NCBI RefSeq assembly: GCF_900090045.1
Contig: NC_041788.1
Location: 2,079,501 to 2,143,500, forward strand
Source: Plasmodium malariae
Lineage: Eukaryota; Apicomplexa; Aconoidasida; Haemosporida; Plasmodiidae
Direction: 5' to 3'
DNA length: 64,000 nt
The notes under the pieces are model-generated. The model had not been told where the DNA came from and did not search any database. It worked only from the letters and a program-made list of their open reading frames with translations. The first letter of the stretch is position 1. Each line of letters begins with the position of its first letter. Both the position numbers and the translations under genes were made by a program. Positions 34,001 through 43,691 of this stretch are shown in pieces.

Positions 34001-37000
34001 AAACAGCTACAATGTGAATAATAATTTGAGCAATAATATAAAGCACAATCCGAGCAACAGTCTGGGTAATCATTTGGTCAGTAATATGGAGCAGAATATG
34101 AACAACAATATTTATGAGAAGATATCGAGTTCTCCCCAAAAGGACGATAAGAAAATATTCGGTGAATGTATGGCAAGCTCAGATGATGTCAGACAAGTGT
34201 CAAAAAAGGAAACTAATACGAAAGAGTGTAATACAAATATGCTGAACGAAATGATTCAAATGGAAAGAGATTTATTAAACAAAAAAAATGAATTATGTAA
34301 GGAGAAAAATACAGAAGTTTCAACATATGCAAACATGAATTTAACAGAGGACGTAAATTCTGACTGTATGCAAATGAATCATAATGAGAAAGTAAATTAT
34401 GTAAATATAAAAAAAAAAAAAAAAAAAAAAAAAATGGATGAATTGATTAATGATGAAAAAATAAATATTGAGCATTTAAAAGGAAATTTTAAAGGTTTTA
34501 TCAAAGACGTCGTTATGCCTTTTAAAAATAATTGTAAAAAGAGTAAAACGTATGAATTATGTGCCGGGAGTAACAATAACAATAATAATAACAGCAGTAA
34601 TGACAATAATAATAACAATAATAACGACAATACAAATGAAATATGCCGAGAGAATTATAAAACTTATGAAGCATATAATTCTCAAAATAGTATAAATGAA
34701 ATTTGCGAAAAATTTTTTTTTTTTAAAAAGAATGTATGGCCATATATAAATAACAATTATATAAATTGTGATATATTAAAAGATAAATCAAGAGAAAAAA
34801 GTGTGGACGACAAAATGAGTAACAAAAATGTGACTTATCCATTATGTAGTACTAAAGCATTTGAATTGTGTGATAATAAAAATATTGTTAATAAAAATAG
34901 GAGTAACTATTTAAGTGAACAAAAATATTATGAGACATTTATAAGTCCTTGTAAAAATGAAGAAGAATTAAATTATGAACAAAATTTAATGCATAATAAA
35001 ACTAGTTATGAAAAGATAAATGACAATGAAAAAAACATGGAGAGATATTATAATTTGTACAATAACAATTGTAGTAATAATAAAAATGAAGAATGTAAGC
35101 TAGAAAAAAGTGAAGAACAGTTTATGTATGAAAATGAAAGAATCACTAATATAATTAACAACTTTACCACAAATGACAATTCAGAAAATTATATCCCGTC
35201 ATTATGTGACTCGTTAAAAGTTCGAATGGTTAATGAGGAAAACGGAGTTTCCCCTCAAAATTGGATTAAAAATAACAACGAATTTTTAAACACTAGTGTA
35301 AGCAAATTTGGAAGAAATCAGTTCAGTGGTAATAATAGTAACATTATCAGAAACAGTAATAGTGATAGTAATACAAATAGCGTTAATGGTGAAAATGATA
35401 AAAATAGGCGAGTTCAATTGTTTCACCTCCATCATTTTAATGGGAAAAAAAAGAAGAATGAAGTTTGTTCTAATGATTTTATACATAATAATAGGGATCT
35501 CTATAATAACCACCAAATAATTGAAAATAATCGTGATGCTGTACCTAGTCTAATTAAAAGAAATGTCCCTAGTACTGTAAATACTATAAATGAACAAAAT
35601 AATTTAAGTAAAATTAAAAATGGTGCTTCTACTTATAACTGTAATTCAAACGGAATTGCTATTTCTCTTACCGCGAATCATAATGTTAGTGATGTGTCTA
35701 ATTGTGGAGGTGACAATGGGGGGAATGAGGATCAAACCACTGTTAACCATATGTACAATGTAAATTTTGTTGGAAAACAAAATGTGTATAAAACCAATAG
35801 TAGTAGTAGTGGTCTTCTTCGAACTAGCTGTGGAACGCTGAATTATTCAACGAATAAAAACATGGATGTTTTAAAAAATATTAGCGGTGTGAATAGTGTT
35901 AGTGGCATGAATACTGTTAACAATTCTAGCAGTATGAATAGTACTAACAGTATTAGCGGAGTGAATAATATTAACAGTGTTAGTAGTATGCATCGTGGCG
36001 ATAAAACAAATTATCAACAAGATAAGCACAATGTTAGTGGAGAGCAGACAAAAAAATCTTTTCCTAAAAATATAATACACACGAAAGTCATGTATGATAG
36101 AACAAATAATTTACAATTTGGATATGATAATAAATGTGAATCATCCATTTTAAACAGTATAGAAGTAGCTTGTAATAACAACCAAACCTGTCGAAATTTT
36201 TTGCAACCAGTGAAAAATGGGGAAAATGGTAGTGTCGTTATTAATTCAAATGGGGACAAGTGCTCCAACGGAATTGTCATCAACACATGTCAACCTAATA
36301 ATAATAATTCGATTACTACTACTACTACTGCTACTACTACTTCGGCTACTACTACTTCGGCTACTACTACTACTGCTACTACTGCTACTACAACAACAAC
36401 TACTACTACTAATAATAATAATAATAACTCCGCAGATGAAAATATCTTACAGGATAACTTCTTAAAACTGTGTAATAGCCATTATAAAATTACTAATAAT
36501 ATAAAAGAATTGAATATTAACAAGTTATATAATAATATGATGAATAAGTCCAGCGATAAAAGTTCTAGCTGTAATCTTGTTTATCTTGGCAATAATGTGC
36601 CCACTTGTGATGTAAATAAAGACAATAGGAACAATAAATGGCCAGTTGGTTTAAACTGCTCTAGTAATATACCTTTTCATGGAAATTATACCCTTAACAA
36701 TGATAATGGTAAAGGGATTAGCAGTAATGATAAGGCAGCCCTTGCAAACAGTACTACTGCCGTAGGAGGTGTAAATGGCTTATTGAACAAGGACAGTTGT
36801 CCCATAAGAGGAAAAAAAAGAAGAAGAAAGAACAGCGGTAATGCTACAACCACTGCTACTGCTGCCGCTCCTAACAGTGGTAGATGTCTTAAAAAAGTAA
36901 AACCCAAGGAATCAAAAGAAAATAATGACGAATTATACCAGAAAGCAAAATTTTTACCAAAAATCACAGGAGTGAGTTATGACAGAAAACAAAACTTATG

Positions 37001-39449
37001 GGTATCTCACTGGAGGTCTAATTGTAAAACTGTACATAAATATTTTTCCGTTAAAAAATATGGATTTCAAAATGCAAGGTTACTAGCTATTAATTGTAGA
37101 AAACAGAATGTGAAATATAATGTAGCAAATAATATTTTAAATTATAAGTCATCTGGTAAATCTTGTTCCCTATTGAAAGATATGGTACTAAGTAATAATG
37201 AAAACAATGTTCATTATGCAGATCATAATAATTATTTATATGAATTAAATATGAAAAAAGTTAATGCTAAAAGTCAGTCAATCAAAAAGAGAAGAAAGAA
37301 AAAGGATGAAAATAATGAAAAAAAGAATTCAGTTTCGGAAAATGTGCAAAATGGAGGAGAAGAAAAAAGGGCTAAAAATAATTTTGATCAAACCAACTGT
37401 AGTAAGAACCAACTTGTACTATCAAATATGAGCAGCAAAACTAAGTATGAGCAAGTAGGTGTAGGAAGGAAAATGGGAAATCAAATGGACATGCAAACCT
37501 CGTTACAATGTGTAGAAAAAAAAAAAAATGAAACATCCTCTGCAAATAGTAGTACCAAAATGGTAAATAAAAATGCGTACAAGAAAAAAAGAAATACCTT
37601 ACAAAAAATTTCTAATGAAAATGATAAAATGTGCTACCAACAAGACATAAATGAAAATTTTGACAAACCTCGTGATGATACAAATATAAACAAATGTATG
37701 AATGGAAATATAAAACATGAGAACAAGATAAAAGATAACCAAATAGATGGTTTCCTTGAGAAAAAAAAAAATGTGATAAACAGTCACTTATACAAGAAAC
37801 TGATAAACAATCATTTGTATAATAAGTTAATAAATAATCAGTTAAGTGATGGTAAAACTAATAATAACAACATATTCTGTAATTTAATTAATAGCAGTTT
37901 TTATATCAATGTTATTAATAATAATTTAAATGCACATATGAAGAAGAAAAAAAATCAAATCATAAATGAACAAACAGAAAATTATACAAATCATGAAAAT
38001 TTTAACAACACTACTTTTTACAGAAAAAATAAATGTACCAGCAACACCTTTACTGATAATCAATCTGTAAATAATCTATGTCAAGAAAATTCATATCTGA
38101 ACAGTAATCCTTATAATGCTAGCAGTGTGTACAATAACAAACTTATGACACCTATAGTACACACAAGTGATAGCCATTATGCCAAAAACAATGAAAAGTT
38201 GAATAATAAAAATAATACCTGTGTGAGTGATACCAGTCAACTAACGAGCACTCAAGTGGTGCAGAATTGTAGTAATATGTGCAGAAAAAGCGACGCGCAG
38301 AGTTGTAGCAGCTCTCAAAATAATAGCGGCACACAAAATTATAACAACTTACAAAATAATTGTAACTCATATAATTCCAATAACCATTTCAAAGAGAAAA
38401 GTACGTATTTCGGTGAAAACAGAGAATTTTTCACAGGTAATGTGACCAATGAAATGAAGAAAAATTTTGTATCTAATAATGAGCTTGTGAGAAATAATTC
38501 AATGTTTTTGAAAAGCCAACATAATGTTGATGACAACCATACAAATAGCATTAATAATAGTGATATCGTCATGAACAGAAGAAGCAGTATAAACAAAAAA
38601 AGTAGTATGAATAATGAAAATAATAGAGACAGTCGAAACGACATTAGCAACATTACGAGGAGTAATAAAAAAAATGAAGATATGAATTCATGTAGAATGA
38701 ATGAGCTCATTTCAAATAATAATAACATACATGAAGGTGGTAACGAGCTTTTAAGTAAGAACATTCTAATTCAAAATAAACAGTTTTTGAATAATAACAA
38801 TAATAAAAATTTTAGAGACAGAGGAGGAATTTTAAATGAAAATTCCTTTTCAAATAATGAGCAATTTTTTAATGATACCAAATTTGCAGCTAATTATAAT
38901 AAATGCGAAAACATAAATCAGTGCTTAGGCCAATTTTATGATGACTGTAAATATAATGATATACTAAACTGTTCAGAAATAGAAAATTCGTGCATAAATG
39001 ATAATTATTTTAAAAGCGATCAAATTAATGGTAATGTATTTGATGGTCAAGCAAAAAAAATTAGTGCACAATTTGGTGTTGATAAATTAAGCTATACCAA
39101 TTTAAATAGCACATATATAAGCAATACAAATACAGCTAGTAATGGGGATCAAATGGATAATGGGAAAAACAAGTTAATGATATCAAAGATTACTACAAAA
39201 TATATATTGACTGATATAAAAAATAAATGCTTAAGAAATTGTTCTATTAATTTTTTAAAAAGCTTTCCAGATATAAAAAATATTATTAATAAACACATTG
39301 TTAAAATTTCAGAAGCAAATTCCATTAATACAATTAAGCCTTACATTCATTTATTTAGTAATTTATTGGAAAAAAGAAAATTACTTCATATGTTATCACC
39401 AAATACGCAGGAACTGTACATTTACAATTTACAAAAACTGCCTCTTTAA
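31002..39449 (+). CDS. ApiAP2 transcription factor with one AP2 domain and C-terminal ACDC domain
   Basis: 2815 aa from ATG 31002. The frame is open 42 bases further upstream, but only from a TTG, so 31002 is the chosen start. Most of the protein is Asn-rich low complexity, with Asn/Ile runs (about 430-465), a Lys run from poly(A) at about 34410-34434, and a Thr tract from (ACT)n at 36316-36414. The AP2 domain is at about 1986-2035: 'KITGVSYDRKQNLWVSHWRS', then KYFSVKKYGFQNARLLAINC. It is preceded by basic stretches (GKKRRRKN) and followed by another (IKKRRKKKDE). The C-terminal 90 residues (about 2727-2815, 'TKYILTDIKNKCL' to 'YIHLFSNLLEKRKLL') match the ACDC domain that accompanies AP2 domains. 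It acts as a sequence-specific nuclear regulator. Its place next to GRP94 and DPH6 suggests the orthologue of P. falciparum PF3D7_1222400 (from memory). Confidence 0.9.
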   Translation: MNIPCNYNNININCSVSIKASDLLNNRNEGDNRSDHTSVENSWYNKGNVENNYISNNEKNVCMYSNFCNVLHSNNNNSINSSGNDIYYNIINSQNIDNTRTDEANKNINKNVCVNVEDTMNHKKKNSIKEKQSGISFVKCDIGNSLNIHDSLQHKQKDDNITHKSNICSNNVNVNVFGSNNTSDYINNSSSNVFNKGNLDIGNVVNAKLYHMVSMNTNSSDNGIVNYDENENDIVKGIQNDMHNANADGDKIRIDESKEYDSKVLYNNHLSKDDGAVNLEGASNYTCSSFLNNRECKKTEMNKYEAEDMYYTSKKAHACSSSNNQYGANTDSSCIKSAQSNVHNNLYRNVLMKGKESVGTDLIQKNNSILSDSVSDYGYRSNVENGDAPYTKLACQENKVSTDICSLNDAYNPISKISGNEMNSLNNNIIYNNIINNNIINNNIINNNIINNNIINNNIINNNNFMHTLKRTINESMCTKIVNECKLNNNNNLFNGVNNTEDTSIIVNHVEGVRNGDNVNGSCGHVCGKVNNGSNKIRNILLNDNLINTNNSTNESSSCSRYENEKMNVQDSINGKEENALLYAASFNPQKMILSSKNELIENCSSTVNNLNTFDNCKYFEKKQVSTDSLVYLENSERGEFFPNKENYDPIKSNGILAAHINNIKPISTYENKNNEGAPQSLHNQYSTSCTTSTDSKLKVYHTPSCPITVDKNYIPLEEIIENKKIINDNNVVDISPCSCTLLDSSNIVYIPSNYEHNMDSAIVKKDINSCLQVKRNLYTENNYFHNKPDVDKQIYTSNLDKNNNSINTKMILRNCDYVYNDKNEIITNRVCHKEESDIMGSYVDLVPIKKCRTELKNTYGYDSLENRSNDVNISEACNVISNSLSANHKDAYYDYYVKNDSACMCGEGGDSSSVIGNNNNTNINKDGSISNKDQKFKINPIHVGFKSDENNVDDSFSMCKLLDHASGNNIRVNDININNFSQNNNDAIYNYNPSVAGTQNSYNVNNNLSNNIKHNPSNSLGNHLVSNMEQNMNNNIYEKISSSPQKDDKKIFGECMASSDDVRQVSKKETNTKECNTNMLNEMIQMERDLLNKKNELCKEKNTEVSTYANMNLTEDVNSDCMQMNHNEKVNYVNIKKKKKKKKMDELINDEKINIEHLKGNFKGFIKDVVMPFKNNCKKSKTYELCAGSNNNNNNNSSNDNNNNNNNDNTNEICRENYKTYEAYNSQNSINEICEKFFFFKKNVWPYINNNYINCDILKDKSREKSVDDKMSNKNVTYPLCSTKAFELCDNKNIVNKNRSNYLSEQKYYETFISPCKNEEELNYEQNLMHNKTSYEKINDNEKNMERYYNLYNNNCSNNKNEECKLEKSEEQFMYENERITNIINNFTTNDNSENYIPSLCDSLKVRMVNEENGVSPQNWIKNNNEFLNTSVSKFGRNQFSGNNSNIIRNSNSDSNTNSVNGENDKNRRVQLFHLHHFNGKKKKNEVCSNDFIHNNRDLYNNHQIIENNRDAVPSLIKRNVPSTVNTINEQNNLSKIKNGASTYNCNSNGIAISLTANHNVSDVSNCGGDNGGNEDQTTVNHMYNVNFVGKQNVYKTNSSSSGLLRTSCGTLNYSTNKNMDVLKNISGVNSVSGMNTVNNSSSMNSTNSISGVNNINSVSSMHRGDKTNYQQDKHNVSGEQTKKSFPKNIIHTKVMYDRTNNLQFGYDNKCESSILNSIEVACNNNQTCRNFLQPVKNGENGSVVINSNGDKCSNGIVINTCQPNNNNSITTTTTATTTSATTTSATTTTATTATTTTTTTTNNNNNNSADENILQDNFLKLCNSHYKITNNIKELNINKLYNNMMNKSSDKSSSCNLVYLGNNVPTCDVNKDNRNNKWPVGLNCSSNIPFHGNYTLNNDNGKGISSNDKAALANSTTAVGGVNGLLNKDSCPIRGKKRRRKNSGNATTTATAAAPNSGRCLKKVKPKESKENNDELYQKAKFLPKITGVSYDRKQNLWVSHWRSNCKTVHKYFSVKKYGFQNARLLAINCRKQNVKYNVANNILNYKSSGKSCSLLKDMVLSNNENNVHYADHNNYLYELNMKKVNAKSQSIKKRRKKKDENNEKKNSVSENVQNGGEEKRAKNNFDQTNCSKNQLVLSNMSSKTKYEQVGVGRKMGNQMDMQTSLQCVEKKKNETSSANSSTKMVNKNAYKKKRNTLQKISNENDKMCYQQDINENFDKPRDDTNINKCMNGNIKHENKIKDNQIDGFLEKKKNVINSHLYKKLINNHLYNKLINNQLSDGKTNNNNIFCNLINSSFYINVINNNLNAHMKKKKNQIINEQTENYTNHENFNNTTFYRKNKCTSNTFTDNQSVNNLCQENSYLNSNPYNASSVYNNKLMTPIVHTSDSHYAKNNEKLNNKNNTCVSDTSQLTSTQVVQNCSNMCRKSDAQSCSSSQNNSGTQNYNNLQNNCNSYNSNNHFKEKSTYFGENREFFTGNVTNEMKKNFVSNNELVRNNSMFLKSQHNVDDNHTNSINNSDIVMNRRSSINKKSSMNNENNRDSRNDISNITRSNKKNEDMNSCRMNELISNNNNIHEGGNELLSKNILIQNKQFLNNNNNKNFRDRGGILNENSFSNNEQFFNDTKFAANYNKCENINQCLGQFYDDCKYNDILNCSEIENSCINDNYFKSDQINGNVFDGQAKKISAQFGVDKLSYTNLNSTYISNTNTASNGDQMDNGKNKLMISKITTKYILTDIKNKCLRNCSINFLKSFPDIKNIINKHIVKISEANSINTIKPYIHLFSNLLEKRKLLHMLSPNTQELYIYNLQKLPL
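36316..36414 (+). repeat. (ACT)n/(ACA)n trinucleotide tract coding poly-Thr
   Basis: An ACT/ACA run interrupted by GCT and TCG codons, giving Thr with occasional Ala and Ser inside the ApiAP2 protein. It is followed by AAT repeats (poly-Asn). Confidence 0.85.
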
Positions 39450-40284
39450 TATAAACAAAAAAGAAAGAAATGTATTTTTCATTGTTATTATTCTTATTTT
39501 TTTTATATTTTATTACTTATTTTTGTTTTTCTTTTTTTTATTATTTGTTTTTTCATATTTTTTAATGTTTTAATCATATCTCGTTAACAATTCGGTTTAT
39601 ACCATTTCCACGCATAAGGAAAAAATCTTGTGATAAATTATGTTTTTGCACGTCTGTATGTATATATATATATATATATATATAATACATATTTATGTTT
39701 ATTTATTTAAGTGTTCTTATATAATTATGAACATTCAGGTGTATATCTACATAACACATTTTTGCCGTGCATAAAGAGCATGTATAATAACCTTTTCTAA
39801 ATTTAACAGTTATATATTGAACTACACGCTTACTCATGTACATGTATATATGTGTACGCGTATACATATATATTAGTGTGTACGTTTGCAGAAAATTTTG
39901 TTCATATATATATTTGCTCATGTTAAGTAACAAAACGTGTTTGTTCAAATTCCGTTATTACAAAAATGCTTTAATAGCACTTTTAATTAAAATAAAAAAT
40001 TAAATTGAAATAAATTGAGTCAAATTAAAAAGGTAAAACCCCCGTGGTTTCATGTAAAAAAAAATTATAAAATGTAATCCGCAAAATATAATATGTTATC
40101 CTTAAAATATGAAATAAAAGGAGCAAAGTGTAAAATGTATAGTGAAAAGTGTAATAATTCGAAAGGTTAATATATTAAAAAATACACCATATTCAAAGTA
40201 AAAAATGTCAGTGTAAAAAATGCAAAACTCGTCCTCACTTTTACTTAAAATTTAAAAATATTTATAAAATATAAATAAATTTTA
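39450..40284. other. Convergent intergenic, ApiAP2 / DPH6
   Basis: 3' regions of two convergent genes. It contains a T-rich stretch (39480-39560), (TA)n at 39660-39683 and A-rich sequence. The - strand frame at 39703-39948 is a translation of TATA/ACGTA steps. No gene is supported. Confidence 0.65.
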
Positions 40285-40568
40285 TCATTTTTTTTCAAGT
40301 TTCCATTTTAAAGGTTTAAATAAAAAAACGGGGCATACTGAATCATCTGTATGCTGAATTACTTCATATTCTTCAATAACTATTTTGTATTTGTATAGTG
40401 AACAATCCAATGTACAAGTTTCATATTCTCCTCCTTCCCCACAAATGTTTAAGCCATATTTAGTGTTCATCATTTTTAGATATTCGTACATTTCTTTTAT
40501 AGATTTGCCAACATGTTCTTTATTCAACCCTTTATTGTTTTAACATACAGATGAAACAAAGGCAAAAC

Positions 40569-40599
<31 letters not shown>

Positions 40600-43140
40600 T
40601 ACTATGAATGTATTTTTGTTACATATTTTTCATTTTTTACTTCTATTTCTTAACATATTTTCTTTATGCACTTAAAATAATACATGAATATATTATCGTA
40701 TGCACAGGTGTACATATATATACGTATATATACGCACATGTATATATGTGAAAAAAATTATATCCCATTTTGTTCTTTTTTTCTTTATTAATATTTACCG
40801 TATGCTGCAGTTTTCACAATTATTGCTTCCATGCCATCGCTAATCATATTTTGCAACAGTTCTTTCTGTAAATAAAAAAAATCAAATAATAAAATATAAA
40901 GTTAAAAATGATTATTAACAATTTTTTACATAGTATTATTTGCACTCAACATATTATATTTTATGACCTGATCTTTTTCCCACAAGTAAGCTAAAATTTG
41001 CAAATTTAATCTTTCACAACTTTGAGGTGTTAAAAAAAAAAAAAAAAGAAAAAAAAAGAAAAAAAGGATGCAGTATTATAATATGTAGTTTTAAATGAAA
41101 ATACAAGTGTAAATTTATAAGTATTTTAATTACACGTGTTCCAATCGCTTCTTCTGATAATTTGACTTGATAGCCCCACATGATACTGCATTTATGCTGG
41201 GAAATTTTGTCTTATAAAGAAGAAAAAAAAAAGTATGCATCTTCGTTCGTATCATATATATATATTTATTTATTTACACAAGCATATATGCATATAAACA
41301 CTAGTTACTTCTTTACCTTAGCTTCGAGCAGTAGTTCATACAAATCTTCAACTTCATCATTAGAATCATAAGTATACAACAAGTCAATATTAACTGCTTT
41401 TCCTAAAATGATAAAAGTAGTAAGTGTGTTCGTATTTCCTTTTTTAAATCTTTATTTTTTAGGTTTATTTTATTTTACTAAAATATTAACGTGTTGTCAA
41501 TTTTTATTTTAAAGAAAAAATAAAAAAATTTAAGAAGTAAAATAACAAACAAATAGTAATAACTGCATTATTAATTAGTGTTTATATGAAATTATTTTTT
41601 TCCTTTTGTTATATAGTAATGTACTTTTAATTTGATGCTGAATCAAAGGTTTTTCCAAACATTTTGCAATTGATTGAACAAGTTCAAAACCCACACTCTG
41701 ATACATATAACTGTCAGTCTCATCTATGAAAAATTTTATGGAACAAATACAAAAAGATATCACAGTAAATGTGTATCTCATATGTAAGCATATGTATACA
41801 AATATTATGTGTGTACATTAATATGCATATGTATTTCCAAGATATGGTAAATAGTTACACGTATTCGTACGATGTGGCAAATTATTATATGTATACAAGC
41901 TCATGTATATATGAGTGCATATGTTCTAATTTGAAGTCGCGTGCATTCTTATATATATGTAAGATATTAGTATTCTTGTAAAATAAATTTTTAAGCGAAA
42001 AGGGGAGAAGCTGTAGTCGCTTTAACCAAAAAAAAAAAAAAAAAAAAAAAAAGATAAAGTTAAAGTTAAAAAAAAAGAATGTAAATTTCTAATGCCTTTT
42101 CCGTTCTTTTTTTTTTTTTTTTTGATATTTATTCTGTTAAATGAATAAAGTTTAAAAAAGAAAAATTAGAACAAACACATATAAAATGAAGAAAAAAGAA
42201 TATATATGGAATAACTATAAAAACATAAATAACAGTATTATGTTATATAGTCGGTTACAATCATACAGTAGTTAGCAGATAGTTAAAAAGTATATTCCAT
42301 AATTCTTTATTTCTTTTATGATTCAAAAAAGGAAGAACACTCGGAATATAATAGAAAGAAAAGGAAAAAAAAAAAAAAAAGGATATTATTCATTAACAGA
42401 AATGCCATAGGTTAGGGTAGTAGAAATAAAAAGAATACAATGTTAAATAAAATAAGTGTGTTGGTAAATATACACATGTGTAATACTTCGTATAGTTTCT
42501 TTTGTAATATATATATACATGTATATGCAACATCTTTATATAAATTATTAGTGTTATTATATATGCAGTAATGCTATACGCATATATATGTATATAATCA
42601 TATGTACATAAACACGTACACACAAGTAAATACATAAACACGTACACACAAGTAAATACATAAATACGTACATATATAAACACGTACATATATAAACATG
42701 TACATACATAAATACACACATACATAAATACGTACATACATAAATATGTACATACATAAATACGTACATACATAAATACGTACGTACATAAATACGTACA
42801 TACACAAACATGCACGTACATGAATACATACATACAAACGTAAAAATACACTTCTTATATACATAGGAATATAAACTCATGTACAAATACATACAAACAA
42901 AAGTACACATTCCAAATATACATAGGAGTGTACATATACATATATTCCCATACATACCAACATACGTATACACTTTTATATATGTACATGCGTACGTACA
43001 AATTTACAAAATCAGTTATTACTTTGATTCTTATATGGTAGAAGGTGAGCTAATAATATGATATTATGACCATATTTAGAACAATAAATCAAGTTTTGTA
43101 AACTGTCTTTTCCTCCCGATATTAGACCAACAATATTCAT
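40285..43140 (-). CDS. DPH6: Diphthine--ammonia ligase (DPH6), seven exons
   Basis: CDS complement(join(40285..40529, 40799..40865, 40968..41019, 41134..41210, 41317..41402, 41625..41723, 43023..43140)), 247 aa, resolved by hand. All junctions are GT/AG and phases agree. Exon 1 gives 'MNIVGLISGGKDSLQNLIYC', with the SGGKDS PP-loop that binds ATP. Exon 2 gives 'NETDSYMYQSVGFELVQ', exon 3 'SNDEVEDLYELLLEAK', exon 4 'INAVSCGAIKSNYQKKRLEH', exon 5 'VCERLNLQILAYLWEKDQ', and exon 7 'LNICGEGGEYETCTLDC', the second family signature. The order and spacing follow human DPH6 (267 aa). It catalyses the last, ATP- and ammonia-dependent amidation of diphthine to diphthamide on translation factor EF2, in the cytosol. 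The first intron is long (1.3 kb) and filled with GTAC-rich repeats; the other introns are about 100-270 bp. It lies tail to tail with the ApiAP2 gene and head to head with AP2-G, 8 kb away. Confidence 0.9.
42598..42850. repeat. GTAC-rich degenerate repeat in DPH6 intron 1
   Basis: About 15 units of roughly 16 bp of the form ACGTACATACATAAAT, with variants ATGTACAT and ACGTACACAC. The + strand lacks T outside the CATA/GTAC steps. All frames through it are open, producing spurious Tyr/Met/Cys translations on the - strand. Confidence 0.8.
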
Positions 43141-43624
43141 CTTTATTTTTTAAAGAAAAGTGGAAAAAAAAAAAAAAAAAAAAAAACAGAACAAAATAGA
43201 ACAAAAATGAATTGTATTCAAAATTCAAATTATATTGTAAAAGATTATTTTTCCAAAAAAAATTTATTCCTCATAAAATGTGTTTTTTCATCAAATATGT
43301 ATACAACTATTTCTGTTATATTGGAAAAAGTTATTTTTTACACTTGATTTTCAAAATATAGTTTTTTTCTGTAATGGTTCGCTTTATATTTTTATGCATT
43401 ATTTTTTTTGTTTTTTGATATATATTTCTTTTTTTATATATATTTGTTCCATATTTATGTGATTTTGTTTTGTTCATTTGATATATATATATATATATAT
43501 ATTTTTTTTTTTTAATATATACGAATTCTTTTCTTTAATGTTCACTCTTTGTTATATCATTGTATATTTAATTTATTTCGTGGATGCATTTTTTTTCTTT
43601 ATGAGCATGATTTTTCCGTTTTTC

Positions 43625-43629
<5 letters not shown>

Positions 43630-43683
<54 letters not shown>

Positions 43684-43691
43684 CATATATA
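43630..43691. repeat. (TA)n microsatellite
   Basis: About 50 bases of uninterrupted TA dinucleotides, flanked by CATATATA steps. Confidence 0.9.

Noticed and set aside
42393..42973. Minus-strand Tyr/Met/Cys-rich frames of 88-152 codons
   Set aside because: They are translations of ACGTACATA repeats and lie inside DPH6 intron 1.
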